Source of the DNA: Paracoccaceae bacterium
GTDB lineage: Bacteria > Pseudomonadota > Alphaproteobacteria > Rhodobacterales > Rhodobacteraceae
Direction: 5' to 3'
Assembly (NCBI GenBank): GCA_020622085.1
Contig: JAHRYM010000002.1
Span: forward strand, 935,604 to 999,603
DNA: 64,000 nt
The notes beneath the pieces are model-generated. The model was not told where the DNA came from, ran no database searches, and saw only the letters and a list, made by a program, of their open reading frames with translations. Numbering within the stretch: position 1 is the stretch's first letter; each line of letters begins with the position of its first letter. The position numbers and the translations under genes were made by a program. Shown here piece after piece: positions 15,790-22,139 of this stretch.

Positions 15790-15992
15790 CGGAAGGGGCG
15801 ACCTCCTGTCACGCGGTATGCGCCCGGTGCGCCGTCGTCACGATCACCCGGCCACGAATGGCCGATGCGCTGGCCGTTCGAGGGGTTGGCTTCCTCAGCC
15901 ACCTTGCGCTGGTAGCCTGTCGGTTGATCAGACCAGAAGAAGGTGACGGCGCTCCCGGCGCGGCGCACTTCGAGAAGGGCCGCGTCAGGCAT
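15786..15992 (-). CDS. Small unknown protein of the element
   Basis: A 68-residue basic protein with no recognised domain. It overlaps the upstream gene by 8 bp and the downstream gene by 4 bp. The tight overlaps and GC-rich third positions support that it is translated. No function can be proposed. Confidence 0.5.
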   Translation of the reverse strand: MPDAALLEVRRAGSAVTFFWSDQPTGYQRKVAEEANPSNGQRIGHSWPGDRDDGAPGAYRVTGGRPFR

Positions 15993-16179
15993 CGTGCAAA
16001 GCCCCCGGCAGGATCAGGTTGGCTTGCGCCCGTTCGGCCTCGGTGGGCGGGCGATGCCAGTGGATGAGAGGGGTTCCCTCGCGCTCGCTGACGGCTGACA
16101 CGTTGAGGCCTTGGGCGCGCAGGGTGACGAGGCGGTCGTCTGCCTGCGGCGCTGGCTTGGGTGTGGGCTTCCTTGCCAT
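15985..16179 (-). CDS. Small unknown protein, paralogue of the gene at 15565-15789
   Basis: A 64-residue protein with a basic, proline-rich start (ARKPTPKPAPQ) and then LRAQGLNVSAV, HWHRPPTEAERAQAN and a hydrophobic end. The last two blocks match the paralogue at 15565-15789. ATG 16179 overlaps the stop of the preceding gene (TGATG). Confidence 0.55.
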   Translation of the reverse strand: MARKPTPKPAPQADDRLVTLRAQGLNVSAVSEREGTPLIHWHRPPTEAERAQANLILPGALHDA

Positions 16180-16439
16180 CACAGCACCAGCGGGAAGGCG
16201 TGGGCATAGGGGATGGCGAACCGGCCCGCGACAGTCACGACGGTGATGCCGTCAGGCTGGCGCACGAAGCTGGGGCCATCCGGGATGGTGTAATCCTTGG
16301 CTTCGTGGGCGGCGAGGATCGTGCGCAGGCCTTGGCGCAGGGCGTCGCCGGGGATGTTCAGGGGGAAAGTCGTGGTGGTGGCAAGGTCGGCCGCGATGAT
16401 CGCGCAGCGGTCGCCCTGTTCTTCGATGATGATCTGCAT
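16179..16439 (-). CDS. First small protein of the minus-strand operon
   Basis: An 86-residue protein with no recognised family. The start ATG 16439 has AGGA 8 nt upstream. The chain is rich in beta-branched residues near the start (MQIIIEEQGDRCAIIAADL) and has one cysteine. As the first gene after the 809-bp non-coding stretch it marks the operon promoter side. Confidence 0.58.
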   Translation of the reverse strand: MQIIIEEQGDRCAIIAADLATTTTFPLNIPGDALRQGLRTILAAHEAKDYTIPDGPSFVRQPDGITVVTVAGRFAIPYAHAFPLVL

Positions 16440-16567
16440 GGGGTGTCCTTTCGGGGGTGCGCGCCTTGGGGGCGAAGGACAATGACGGGCCTCCCCAAGG
16501 CACGCTGTCTTCGCCAGCCGACCCGTGCGAACGTCATAAGTGCCACGTCGGGGGAGGTGTTGCCCGG

Positions 16568-16597
16568 TTTCAGGTGGAATGGGCAGAACACCTGAAA
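16568..16597. promoter_or_regulatory. 9-bp perfect inverted repeat upstream of the minus-strand operon
   Basis: TTTCAGGTG (16568-16576) and CACCTGAAA (16589-16597) flank a 12-bp spacer, 129 bp upstream of the first gene of the operon. The half-sites are about two helical turns apart, fitting a dimeric regulator. Confidence 0.5.
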
Positions 16598-16676
16598 ATC
16601 TGTGCCTGTCAGAAAACCGCGTGGCTTGAGGCGTGAGGCGGTTTCGAGCGTTTGCCCCACCCACACAGGGGCTGAC

Positions 16677-16706
16677 CCCAGAACGCCCAGCGCTGCCCAA
16701 GCTGGC
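16677..16706. repeat. 30-bp direct repeat, copy B (upstream of the packaging operon)
   Basis: This is the second copy of the repeat at 12065-12094 with a single difference (C at 16684 for T at 12072). It has the same CCAGC-N9-GCTGG dyad. Similarity ends abruptly outside the 30 bp. Confidence 0.8.
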
Positions 16707-16992
16707 CGGGGCGCTGATGATGTTCCAGTATTGCGACAGGCGCGCTGTGCGGCGAACGCCAATGCCGCCGCCAGATCACCCGTTGACCGGGCAACAGCAG
16801 CGGTTTCAGGCGCAGAAGCACACGCCGTCTTGCAATGGCTTTGGCGTTGCAAGGAAGCGAACCAGAATGCCACTTGGCGCTCAATCGGTTAGGTGTCTAG
16901 CCCCGGTCATTGCTCATGCGTAGCAGGGTGAAAACGGCCAGAGGACGACTTTCTGCCGGTGGTGAGGGTCAAGGCGAATGCTGCACTACGAC

Positions 16993-17077
16993 GCGCGCAC
17001 ATGCATATGCATAAAAAAATGATGATGATAAAACTCGAAGCCATCATCATCATTTTTTTTCGCATATGCACGCGCGC
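16993..17077. repeat. Long AT-rich inverted repeat (stem about 35 bp)
   Basis: The left arm 16993-17029 and right arm 17043-17077 match in reverse complement with few differences around a 13-nt loop. From the outside in, each arm has GCGCGC, the self-palindromic GCATATGC, a run of seven or eight A, and TGATGATGAT. It stands out in a GC-rich genome. Possible roles are a replication origin, a bidirectional terminator or a recognition site for an element protein. Confidence 0.85.
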
Positions 17078-17248
17078 ACAATAGAGCGCAGCAACGAAAG
17101 CACTTGGATCAGCCGACCTGATCGCCCACCCTGCATAACCGAGTTATTCGAGGACTCACCTTGTTGCGTGGTCGAGACACCTTCCGCCTTGGCGATATGA
17201 TTCTCAGCATCAACCGCGCCCATAGCGCCATAGAACGGAGACCCGACC

Positions 17249-17446
17249 ATGAACCCCGGACTTGCCAACGACCTTCGCCAGATCGACCAGGTGATTGAAG
17301 ACGTGATGGCGCGCGAGAGCGACCCGCGCACCGCCCGCGAACTGATCCGCTGGTCCTTCCGCCGTGCCGCCATGGGCACTGCCGCCGTGTTGCGCTACAA
17401 CGCCCGTGTGGCTCAGGGCGTGGCCTCGCGCGCGGCTTTCGCCTGA
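17249..17446 (+). CDS. Small unknown helical protein
   Basis: A 65-residue protein with strongly GC-biased third codon positions and GGAG 8 nt before ATG 17249. It reads as two amphipathic helices with Arg/Ala-rich C-terminal half. It is the only plus-strand gene in the right half of the element and is convergent with the 397-residue protein gene, sharing the terminator at 17474-17496. Confidence 0.6.
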   Translation: MNPGLANDLRQIDQVIEDVMARESDPRTARELIRWSFRRAAMGTAAVLRYNARVAQGVASRAAFA

Positions 17447-17473
17447 TCATCGCGCCGACACTATGAAACGAAA

Positions 17474-17496
17474 AAGGCCGGCTTATCGCCGGCCTT
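17474..17496. terminator. Bidirectional intrinsic terminator
   Basis: AAGGCCGGC (17474-17482) and GCCGGCCTT (17488-17496) form a perfect 9-bp stem with loop TTATC. Five A on the left serve as a T-run for the minus-strand gene ending at 17500; the right flank TTCATTCATT is a weaker tail for the plus-strand gene ending at 17446. Confidence 0.85.
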
Positions 17497-17499
17497 CAT

Positions 17500-18693
17500 T
17501 CATTCGAGGGTATAAACCCTGCCTCCTTCGATCTTCTCGATAGGCGGCGCGGAATCGAGCAGATAGCCGTCCATGACAGGCTCCCTCCCCTCAGCGTCAA
17601 GTCCTGCGCGCCTGATCGCCTCATCGCGCGCATCAGCACCACCGGGAACGTCGTATTCGTCAACGTCCCGCCACCGCCAGACATAGGGCATGAACTCATA
17701 GTACCATTCTGCCTTGCGTTCGATCCAGCGGCGGCAGCGATCCTGTTCGATGGTCTCGCCTTCGACGGCCAGAGACGGCGGCACCTTGACCCGAACCCGA
17801 AGTAACCTGTCCGTGCGAGCCATGCTCCGCGACCATGCGTCCCAGCGAAGCGTCTGCTCGACCGTCACCTGAGAATACCATTCCCAACGGAAGTCGTCGG
17901 AAACGAAACTCTGCGTGGTGGCGACAACCTCGCGGGTTTCAGGTTTTGGCGCATCCGGGCGATAGAAGCGAAAGCCTTCATCGACCAGCTTCTTGAACGC
18001 CGCCGCGTCTTCGCTCTCGTCCTTGCGGTGCCGGAACTCGAACTGAGGCCGTTCAGGTTCAGCGGGATCGAAGCACATGCGATATGAGATCGACTCATAG
18101 TCCCGCAAGCGCTTGAACTCCTGCAAGGCCGCGACTTCGCCCTTGGTGTCGAGAACGTCCTTCACCCAAGTGTCGAGCATTTCGAAGCGATCAAACTGCT
18201 CCCGCGCGCAGCGTTCCCAGCGTTCGAGTGCCGCCATGACGCGCGAACGCCAAGCAACTGCCCGCTCCCTGACCGCAGGCCATTCCTTCGGTTCGCCGCG
18301 AGACATCCAAGTCTGGAACGAACTCGGCTTGCACAGGTCGTCCAAGCCAAGGGTGCTATACCACCAAGTGTTCGGGGCATAGTCGAGTGCGCCCTTGCGG
18401 AAATCGTCGATGGACTCCGGGATCTGCGGCGGTTCGCAAACCGGGCGCGGATCAAGCGCAACGTCACGGCGAAGCTCGCCCAGAATCTGCGCGATTGGTT
18501 CCCAGACGTGATCGCCGCTGATCGCCTTCCGCAGTGTCGATTCCGAGATTTCCTTCTGGAGACGAGGATGCTTGCGCGTCATGTGCTGCGCACGGGGCAC
18601 GATCTTCTTCACGACCCCACGATAGGTCCGAAGCAATTCGCCCTGTTCCCAGAAAAAGTCCGTCTCCTCCTGCCTTTCGCGAAAGCTGGTCAT
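17500..18693 (-). CDS. Unknown 397-residue protein in the early region of the element
   Basis: I do not recognise this protein. It is acidic and rich in Trp, Arg and Glu, without signal or membrane segments. Residues about 45-70 (LQKEISESTLRKAISGDHVW) could form an HTH. It overlaps the AlpA-like gene by 4 bp and so is coupled to it. In Gram-negative phage-inducible islands the gene after alpA often serves replication, but no primase or helicase motif is visible here, so that role is only positional. Confidence 0.6.
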   Translation of the reverse strand: MTSFRERQEETDFFWEQGELLRTYRGVVKKIVPRAQHMTRKHPRLQKEISESTLRKAISGDHVWEPIAQILGELRRDVALDPRPVCEPPQIPESIDDFRKGALDYAPNTWWYSTLGLDDLCKPSSFQTWMSRGEPKEWPAVRERAVAWRSRVMAALERWERCAREQFDRFEMLDTWVKDVLDTKGEVAALQEFKRLRDYESISYRMCFDPAEPERPQFEFRHRKDESEDAAAFKKLVDEGFRFYRPDAPKPETREVVATTQSFVSDDFRWEWYSQVTVEQTLRWDAWSRSMARTDRLLRVRVKVPPSLAVEGETIEQDRCRRWIERKAEWYYEFMPYVWRWRDVDEYDVPGGADARDEAIRRAGLDAEGREPVMDGYLLDSAPPIEKIEGGRVYTLE

Positions 18694-18926
18694 GCCCGGT
18701 GCTCCTTCAAGAAAGCAACGAGGTCATCGCGAAGATAGCGAACGATCCGCTCATTCGGCTGCGAGTACTTGGGGCCGATGGCATCCTTGCGCCAACGGTA
18801 GAGGGTTTCTGTCGTGACAGAGAGAAAGTCAGCCGCCTCTGCGGGGGTCATGACTTCCGGGGCGTTCGCGCGCAATACGACGGCACGCAAGTCAGCGATC
18901 TGCTGACCGAGGTCAGGTGTAGGCAT
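18690..18926 (-). CDS. AlpA/excisionase-like HTH protein
   Basis: A 78-residue MerR-type winged helix of the kind used by excisionases and AlpA regulators. The HTH is readable as MTPAEAADFLSVTTETLYRWRK (in two parts: 25-46), and the wing contains IGPKYSQPNERIVRYLRDDL before a basic tail. ATG 18926 has GGAG 7 nt upstream. It lies between integrase and the 397-residue protein and probably controls excision or early expression. Confidence 0.82.
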   Translation of the reverse strand: MPTPDLGQQIADLRAVVLRANAPEVMTPAEAADFLSVTTETLYRWRKDAIGPKYSQPNERIVRYLRDDLVAFLKEHRA

Positions 18927-19098
18927 GATTGGACTCCATGTGGAATGAAGCCAGTCAGCCGTGCCCTTTCCTCCCATCCCCTCCCCAACGCGCCTTCACC
19001 GCCACATGGGCTGCTTCGGGTTCCTCGGCGTTGTCGGTTCGTAGTCGGACCACGGCCTCACATGCCGGGGGTTTCCGACATGAGGAGGCAAACTCAAG

Positions 19099-20337
19099 TT
19101 AAGCAGTCACGCGTTCGATTTCAACAACATTCGTCGGCACTCGCCGGAGCCTTTTAAGGATGTGGCTCGCAATCGCGTTCGCCGTGGCCTTCTGTTCCTC
19201 GCGTGTCGGCTCGCCATAGTGCCCAAGCATCTGCAAATCGTCGTCTGTCATGGTCTGCTGAGCCAGCCAGCGGTGGACATGCCGGGGTGCGACTTCACGG
19301 GCGGAAGTCATCCAGAAGTGGCGCAGATCGCCAGCACAGGTCAAGGCGAGACGGTCGAGAGCGTTGTCGAGGTGGCCGCGTTCACCGTCGATCCGGCGAC
19401 GAGACGGAAACACCCAGTCGCAGTCATCGAACCTGATTTCGTGCAGCCGCTTGAACAGGCGCAGGACTTCATCAGCGACGACGATGGAACGCCCTGTTTC
19501 GTCGCGCTTCAGGCGGGCGAAGGACACGACGCCCGTGGACAGGTCAACATCCCTCCATGTCAGGGTTTGCAGCGCATTGCGCCAGCGTGATCCCGACAGC
19601 CAGCGGATCATCCATGCAAGCCGGATATGCTCGTTTTCGATGGCCTCAATCTCGGCCCAGCGGTCAGCCCACGGAACCTGCATGTCGAGTTTGCCGGTCT
19701 GGACACGGGACTTCATCTTGGTGTTGTCCAAGAGCGCCGGGATCGGCAGGGAGAGGGCACAGAGGCGATTGACGAAGCGGACCACTGCGCCCGCAATCGA
19801 ACCGGCCCTGTGCGCCGCGTGAGGGTGTTCGACCTGTAGCGCGTTCAGGTATTGGTTGATCTCAAGGACCGGCAATTCCGACACCAGCACGTCACCCCAG
19901 CGGCCTAGATGCTTGTCGAAGGCGAGCCGGTAGTCATTCACGGTCTGGTCGATCATGCGCGCCTTGCCAGAGGCGCGGTCGCTCGTCCTGTGCGCAATGT
20001 ACTGGTTAAGGGCCTCGCGGAATGTTGGGATGCCAAGGTTGGCCTTGTCTGCGGCCTTCTCGGCCTTCGTGCGCGCCTTACCCTCCTGCACGTCGAGAGC
20101 CGCCTTGCCGATCTGATCCTTCGCCCAGCGCGTGTGAGTGCCCTTTGATGCCCACTGACCGAGTTTGACGCGCCGAACCTTCTGCGCCGTCGCGTCCCAC
20201 TTATTCAGATACCACGTCTTGGTGCCGCCCGGTGTGACACAGAGCTGCAATCCTTTGACCGATGGATCGGTGAACCACGTCGTTGTGTCGGCCTCGAGTT
20301 TCGCGACCGCCGCATCTGTGAACTTGATCTGGGGCAT
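19099..20337 (-). CDS. int: Tyrosine-recombinase-type integrase with an atypical active site
   Basis: A 412-residue integrase: an N-terminal arm-binding region with VKGLQLCVTPGG, a SAM-like core-binding region (about 110-200) and a C-terminal catalytic domain. The first arginine lies in SGSRWRN, a lysine in ARLKRDETG, and the second arginine in GDLRHFW, where the first His of the HxxR box appears replaced by Gly. The likely nucleophile is the Tyr of LGHY (about 374). It reads into the element 142 bp from the right att site, as expected. ATG 20337 has AAGGAACC upstream. Confidence 0.86.
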   Translation of the reverse strand: MPQIKFTDAAVAKLEADTTTWFTDPSVKGLQLCVTPGGTKTWYLNKWDATAQKVRRVKLGQWASKGTHTRWAKDQIGKAALDVQEGKARTKAEKAADKANLGIPTFREALNQYIAHRTSDRASGKARMIDQTVNDYRLAFDKHLGRWGDVLVSELPVLEINQYLNALQVEHPHAAHRAGSIAGAVVRFVNRLCALSLPIPALLDNTKMKSRVQTGKLDMQVPWADRWAEIEAIENEHIRLAWMIRWLSGSRWRNALQTLTWRDVDLSTGVVSFARLKRDETGRSIVVADEVLRLFKRLHEIRFDDCDWVFPSRRRIDGERGHLDNALDRLALTCAGDLRHFWMTSAREVAPRHVHRWLAQQTMTDDDLQMLGHYGEPTREEQKATANAIASHILKRLRRVPTNVVEIERVTA

Positions 20338-20342
20338 GGCTG

Positions 20343-20372
20343 GTTCCTTGCAAACCGTGAACTTTTGCAAGG
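20343..20372 (-). promoter_or_regulatory. Stem-loop that would hide the integrase ribosome site
   Basis: CCTTGCAA (20346-20353) and TTGCAAGG (20365-20372) form a perfect 8-bp stem with an 11-nt loop. On the minus-strand RNA the 3' arm ends in AAGG, which is part of the AAGGA site for integrase ATG 20337. The stem could block translation, or the dyad could be a DNA operator. Confidence 0.5.
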
Positions 20373-20392
20373 CCGACGTTACGTTCTAACCC

Positions 20393-20425
20393 GGATCAAA
20401 CACAACCGAGTGTTGACGGTGATCC
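20393..20425. repeat. Nested dyad between integrase and right att site
   Basis: GGATCA and TGATCC (20393-20398, 20420-20425) enclose AACAC and GTGTT (20399-20403, 20410-20414). Its place between the integrase start and the att core suggests an arm-type recombinase or excisionase site, or the integrase promoter operator. Confidence 0.4.
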
Positions 20426-20479
20426 TTGTTTTTCAGTGGTTTGTGGACGTAACCGCTATGAGTGTTGCCACAGATTTTG

Positions 20480-20495
20480 CATTACGAATGACGTG
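20480..20495. repeat. Right attachment core (16-bp direct repeat)
   Basis: Identical to 5727-5742. It lies within the 5' half of the split tRNA-Thr gene. Crossing over between the two copies would remove the element and restore the host tRNA gene. Confidence 0.92.
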
Positions 20496-20519
20496 CTCTA
20501 CCAGCTGAGCTACTGCGGC
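20480..20519 (-). pseudogene. 5' half of the host tRNA-Thr(CGT) (right junction)
   Basis: Minus-strand bases 1-40 of the tRNA: acceptor strand GCCGCAG, D-arm GCTC-AGCTGGTA-GAGC, anticodon 5' stem CGTCA, loop TTCGTAA and two bases of the 3' stem. After that the sequence is element DNA without a T-arm. It keeps the native promoter side, so truncated RNA may still be made. Confidence 0.93.
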
Positions 20520-20583
20520 GTTGTGGCGGGTGATTAGCACCAACGGATCGGGGTGTGTAGCCCCTATTTCACCGAAGCGCAGG

Positions 20584-22131
20584 TCAGCTTTTGCGGGTGT
20601 CGGCAGGTTCGGCATAGTCGACGGCAAAGGGTCGTGACCGGACATCGCCCTGCCGCTCCTCGATCACCGTCGATACGTCTGCGGGCGGCGGCGGCTCTGT
20701 CTTCGCCTCTGGTTCGACGATCTCGGCGCCTTTCGCCGGTTCAGGGTCGGTCCGGCCCTTGCCGACGATCAGCGGCAGCATGTCGGCGCCATGGGGCATC
20801 GGAACCGCCCCTTGCGATGGTTCCCGCCAGCTCAGCGTATCGAAGCCGTTGCAGTGCGGGCAGACCGGCGTCCAGTCCTGCGCCACCTGGTGGCACTTGT
20901 CGCAAACCCATTGCGGGCCGCGGCTTGCCGTCAGCGCGCGCGTGAGCCAGCCACGCATCACCGCGTCGTCCTTGCCCTCGCCGCGTTCGATGGCGGCCAT
21001 GATGGTCAGGGCGCGCGCGGTCGGATCGGTGTCGACCAGATCGCCGATCGCGCGGCGCGCGGCGGGGAAATCCTCGGCGGCGATATTGAGCTCGGCCGCC
21101 AGCATCCGCGTTTCCGGGTGATCGGGCCGCAGCCTCAGCAGGGCCGCAAAGCGCCGGAGCCGTTCCTGCGGCGTTTCCGAGGGCTCGATTTCGGCGAAGG
21201 CCGTTGCCAGATCAGGGTGGGGCTGGGCTTCCCAGGCCTTGATCAGCACGCGGGTCGCGTATTTCGGGCGACCGTCGGCAATATAGGCACGGGCAGCCAT
21301 CGCCGCAGCGGGGATCAGGTCGGGCGAGGCCTTGTTGGCCGCTATCGCGGCTTCACGCGTCTCGATCGACGCCTCCTTGTCGATCAGGGCCCGAGCTTCC
21401 TGCAGTGCCATGACGGCATCGCGGCGGCGATGCACATCCCTTGGTAGCAGCCCCTGCCGCGCCTTTGCCCCCAGGACATTGCGCGCGCCCTTCCAATCCC
21501 CCTTCTGCGATTGCAACGCCAGCAGCGCGTCCTGCACCTCGGCATTGCGGGGTTTCAGCGCAAAGGCTTTCTCGGCCAGTTTCAGCGCGGTTTCGGTGTC
21601 GCCGTCGGCGATCTTCTGGTTCATCAGCCCGCGCACTCCGATGAAGCGCGATTGCGGGTGGCTGAGCAGCCGCTTGTAGGCCTCGGAGGCGCGATAGCGG
21701 TCTCCGGCCGCCTCGGCGGCCTGCGCCACAAGGATCGTGGTCAGTTCGGGTGAATCCAGATAGCGCTCGGCCTTGGTGGCCTGGGCCAGCGCCGCCTTGG
21801 GCTCGCCCGACGCCAGCGCCATGATCCCTTCCGACAGGGCATGGTAGCCCTTCCGTTCGCGGCTGCGGTCCAGATAGCGCCGGAAAGCCCGGTCATCTCC
21901 CGCCAGAAAACGCACGGCAGTAACCAGAAGGCCCGAGACGGTGAGAACCGCCCAAAGCACGACGAACAGGACCAGAAGCCCAAGAAGTGCCCGGAGCGGC
22001 CCCAGCGAATATTCCATGCCGGCAAGCGTCAGGCGCAATTCACCGCCCGATGCGGACAGAAGCGCGGCACCGAAGGTGACAGCGGCGATCGCCGTGATGA
22101 AGACCGCTATCTTGAGGAAATTCCAGATCAT
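20584..22131 (-). CDS. hemY: HemY-type membrane protein (heme biosynthesis locus)
   Basis: A 515-residue protein of the alphaproteobacterial HemY family. Two N-terminal transmembrane segments (about 5-28 and 42-72) precede a long TPR-like helical region. Near 400-420 a cluster CDKCHQVAQDWTPVCPHCNGF with four cysteines looks like a zinc ribbon. The C-terminus is Pro/Glu-rich. It is the last gene of a hemD-mic60-hemY run (8 bp after mic60). HemY is not the oxygen-dependent protoporphyrinogen oxidase of the same name; its exact job in heme synthesis is unsettled. Confidence 0.88.
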   Translation of the reverse strand: MIWNFLKIAVFITAIAAVTFGAALLSASGGELRLTLAGMEYSLGPLRALLGLLVLFVVLWAVLTVSGLLVTAVRFLAGDDRAFRRYLDRSRERKGYHALSEGIMALASGEPKAALAQATKAERYLDSPELTTILVAQAAEAAGDRYRASEAYKRLLSHPQSRFIGVRGLMNQKIADGDTETALKLAEKAFALKPRNAEVQDALLALQSQKGDWKGARNVLGAKARQGLLPRDVHRRRDAVMALQEARALIDKEASIETREAAIAANKASPDLIPAAAMAARAYIADGRPKYATRVLIKAWEAQPHPDLATAFAEIEPSETPQERLRRFAALLRLRPDHPETRMLAAELNIAAEDFPAARRAIGDLVDTDPTARALTIMAAIERGEGKDDAVMRGWLTRALTASRGPQWVCDKCHQVAQDWTPVCPHCNGFDTLSWREPSQGAVPMPHGADMLPLIVGKGRTDPEPAKGAEIVEPEAKTEPPPPADVSTVIEERQGDVRSRPFAVDYAEPADTRKS

Positions 22132-22139
22132 CGCAGCCC

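Larger units (their letters stand above)
16440..17248. other. 809-bp non-coding control region of the element
   Basis: I see no convincing gene here. The stretch lies between the start of the minus-strand small-protein and packaging operon and a small plus-strand gene. It holds an 9-bp inverted repeat at 16568-16597, copy B of a 30-bp direct repeat at 16677-16706, and a long AT-rich inverted repeat at 16993-17077. It is the likely site for the operon promoter and could hold a replication origin. Confidence 0.6.
5727..20495. mobile_element. Integrated phage-satellite-like island in tRNA-Thr(CGT)
   Basis: About 14.7 kb bounded by the 16-bp att repeats. Contents from right to left: integrase, AlpA-like regulator, unknown 397-residue protein, small plus-strand gene, operon of small proteins, terminase small-subunit-like protein, terminase ATPase, terminase nuclease, HNH nuclease, glycosyltransferase, DUF3489 protein, restriction-modification pair, small unknown gene and a full tRNA-Thr(CGT). 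No portal, capsid, protease, tail or lysis gene is recognisable. The integrase, AlpA, then packaging order recalls Gram-negative phage-inducible islands. A shrunken prophage is the alternative, but the intact overlapping genes argue against decay. Confidence 0.85.

Noticed and set aside
17050-17230. Possible small minus-strand gene ending in the long inverted repeat
   Set aside because: Its composition is less shadow-like than most, but it has no ribosome site and its start would overlap the better-supported plus-strand gene at 17249.
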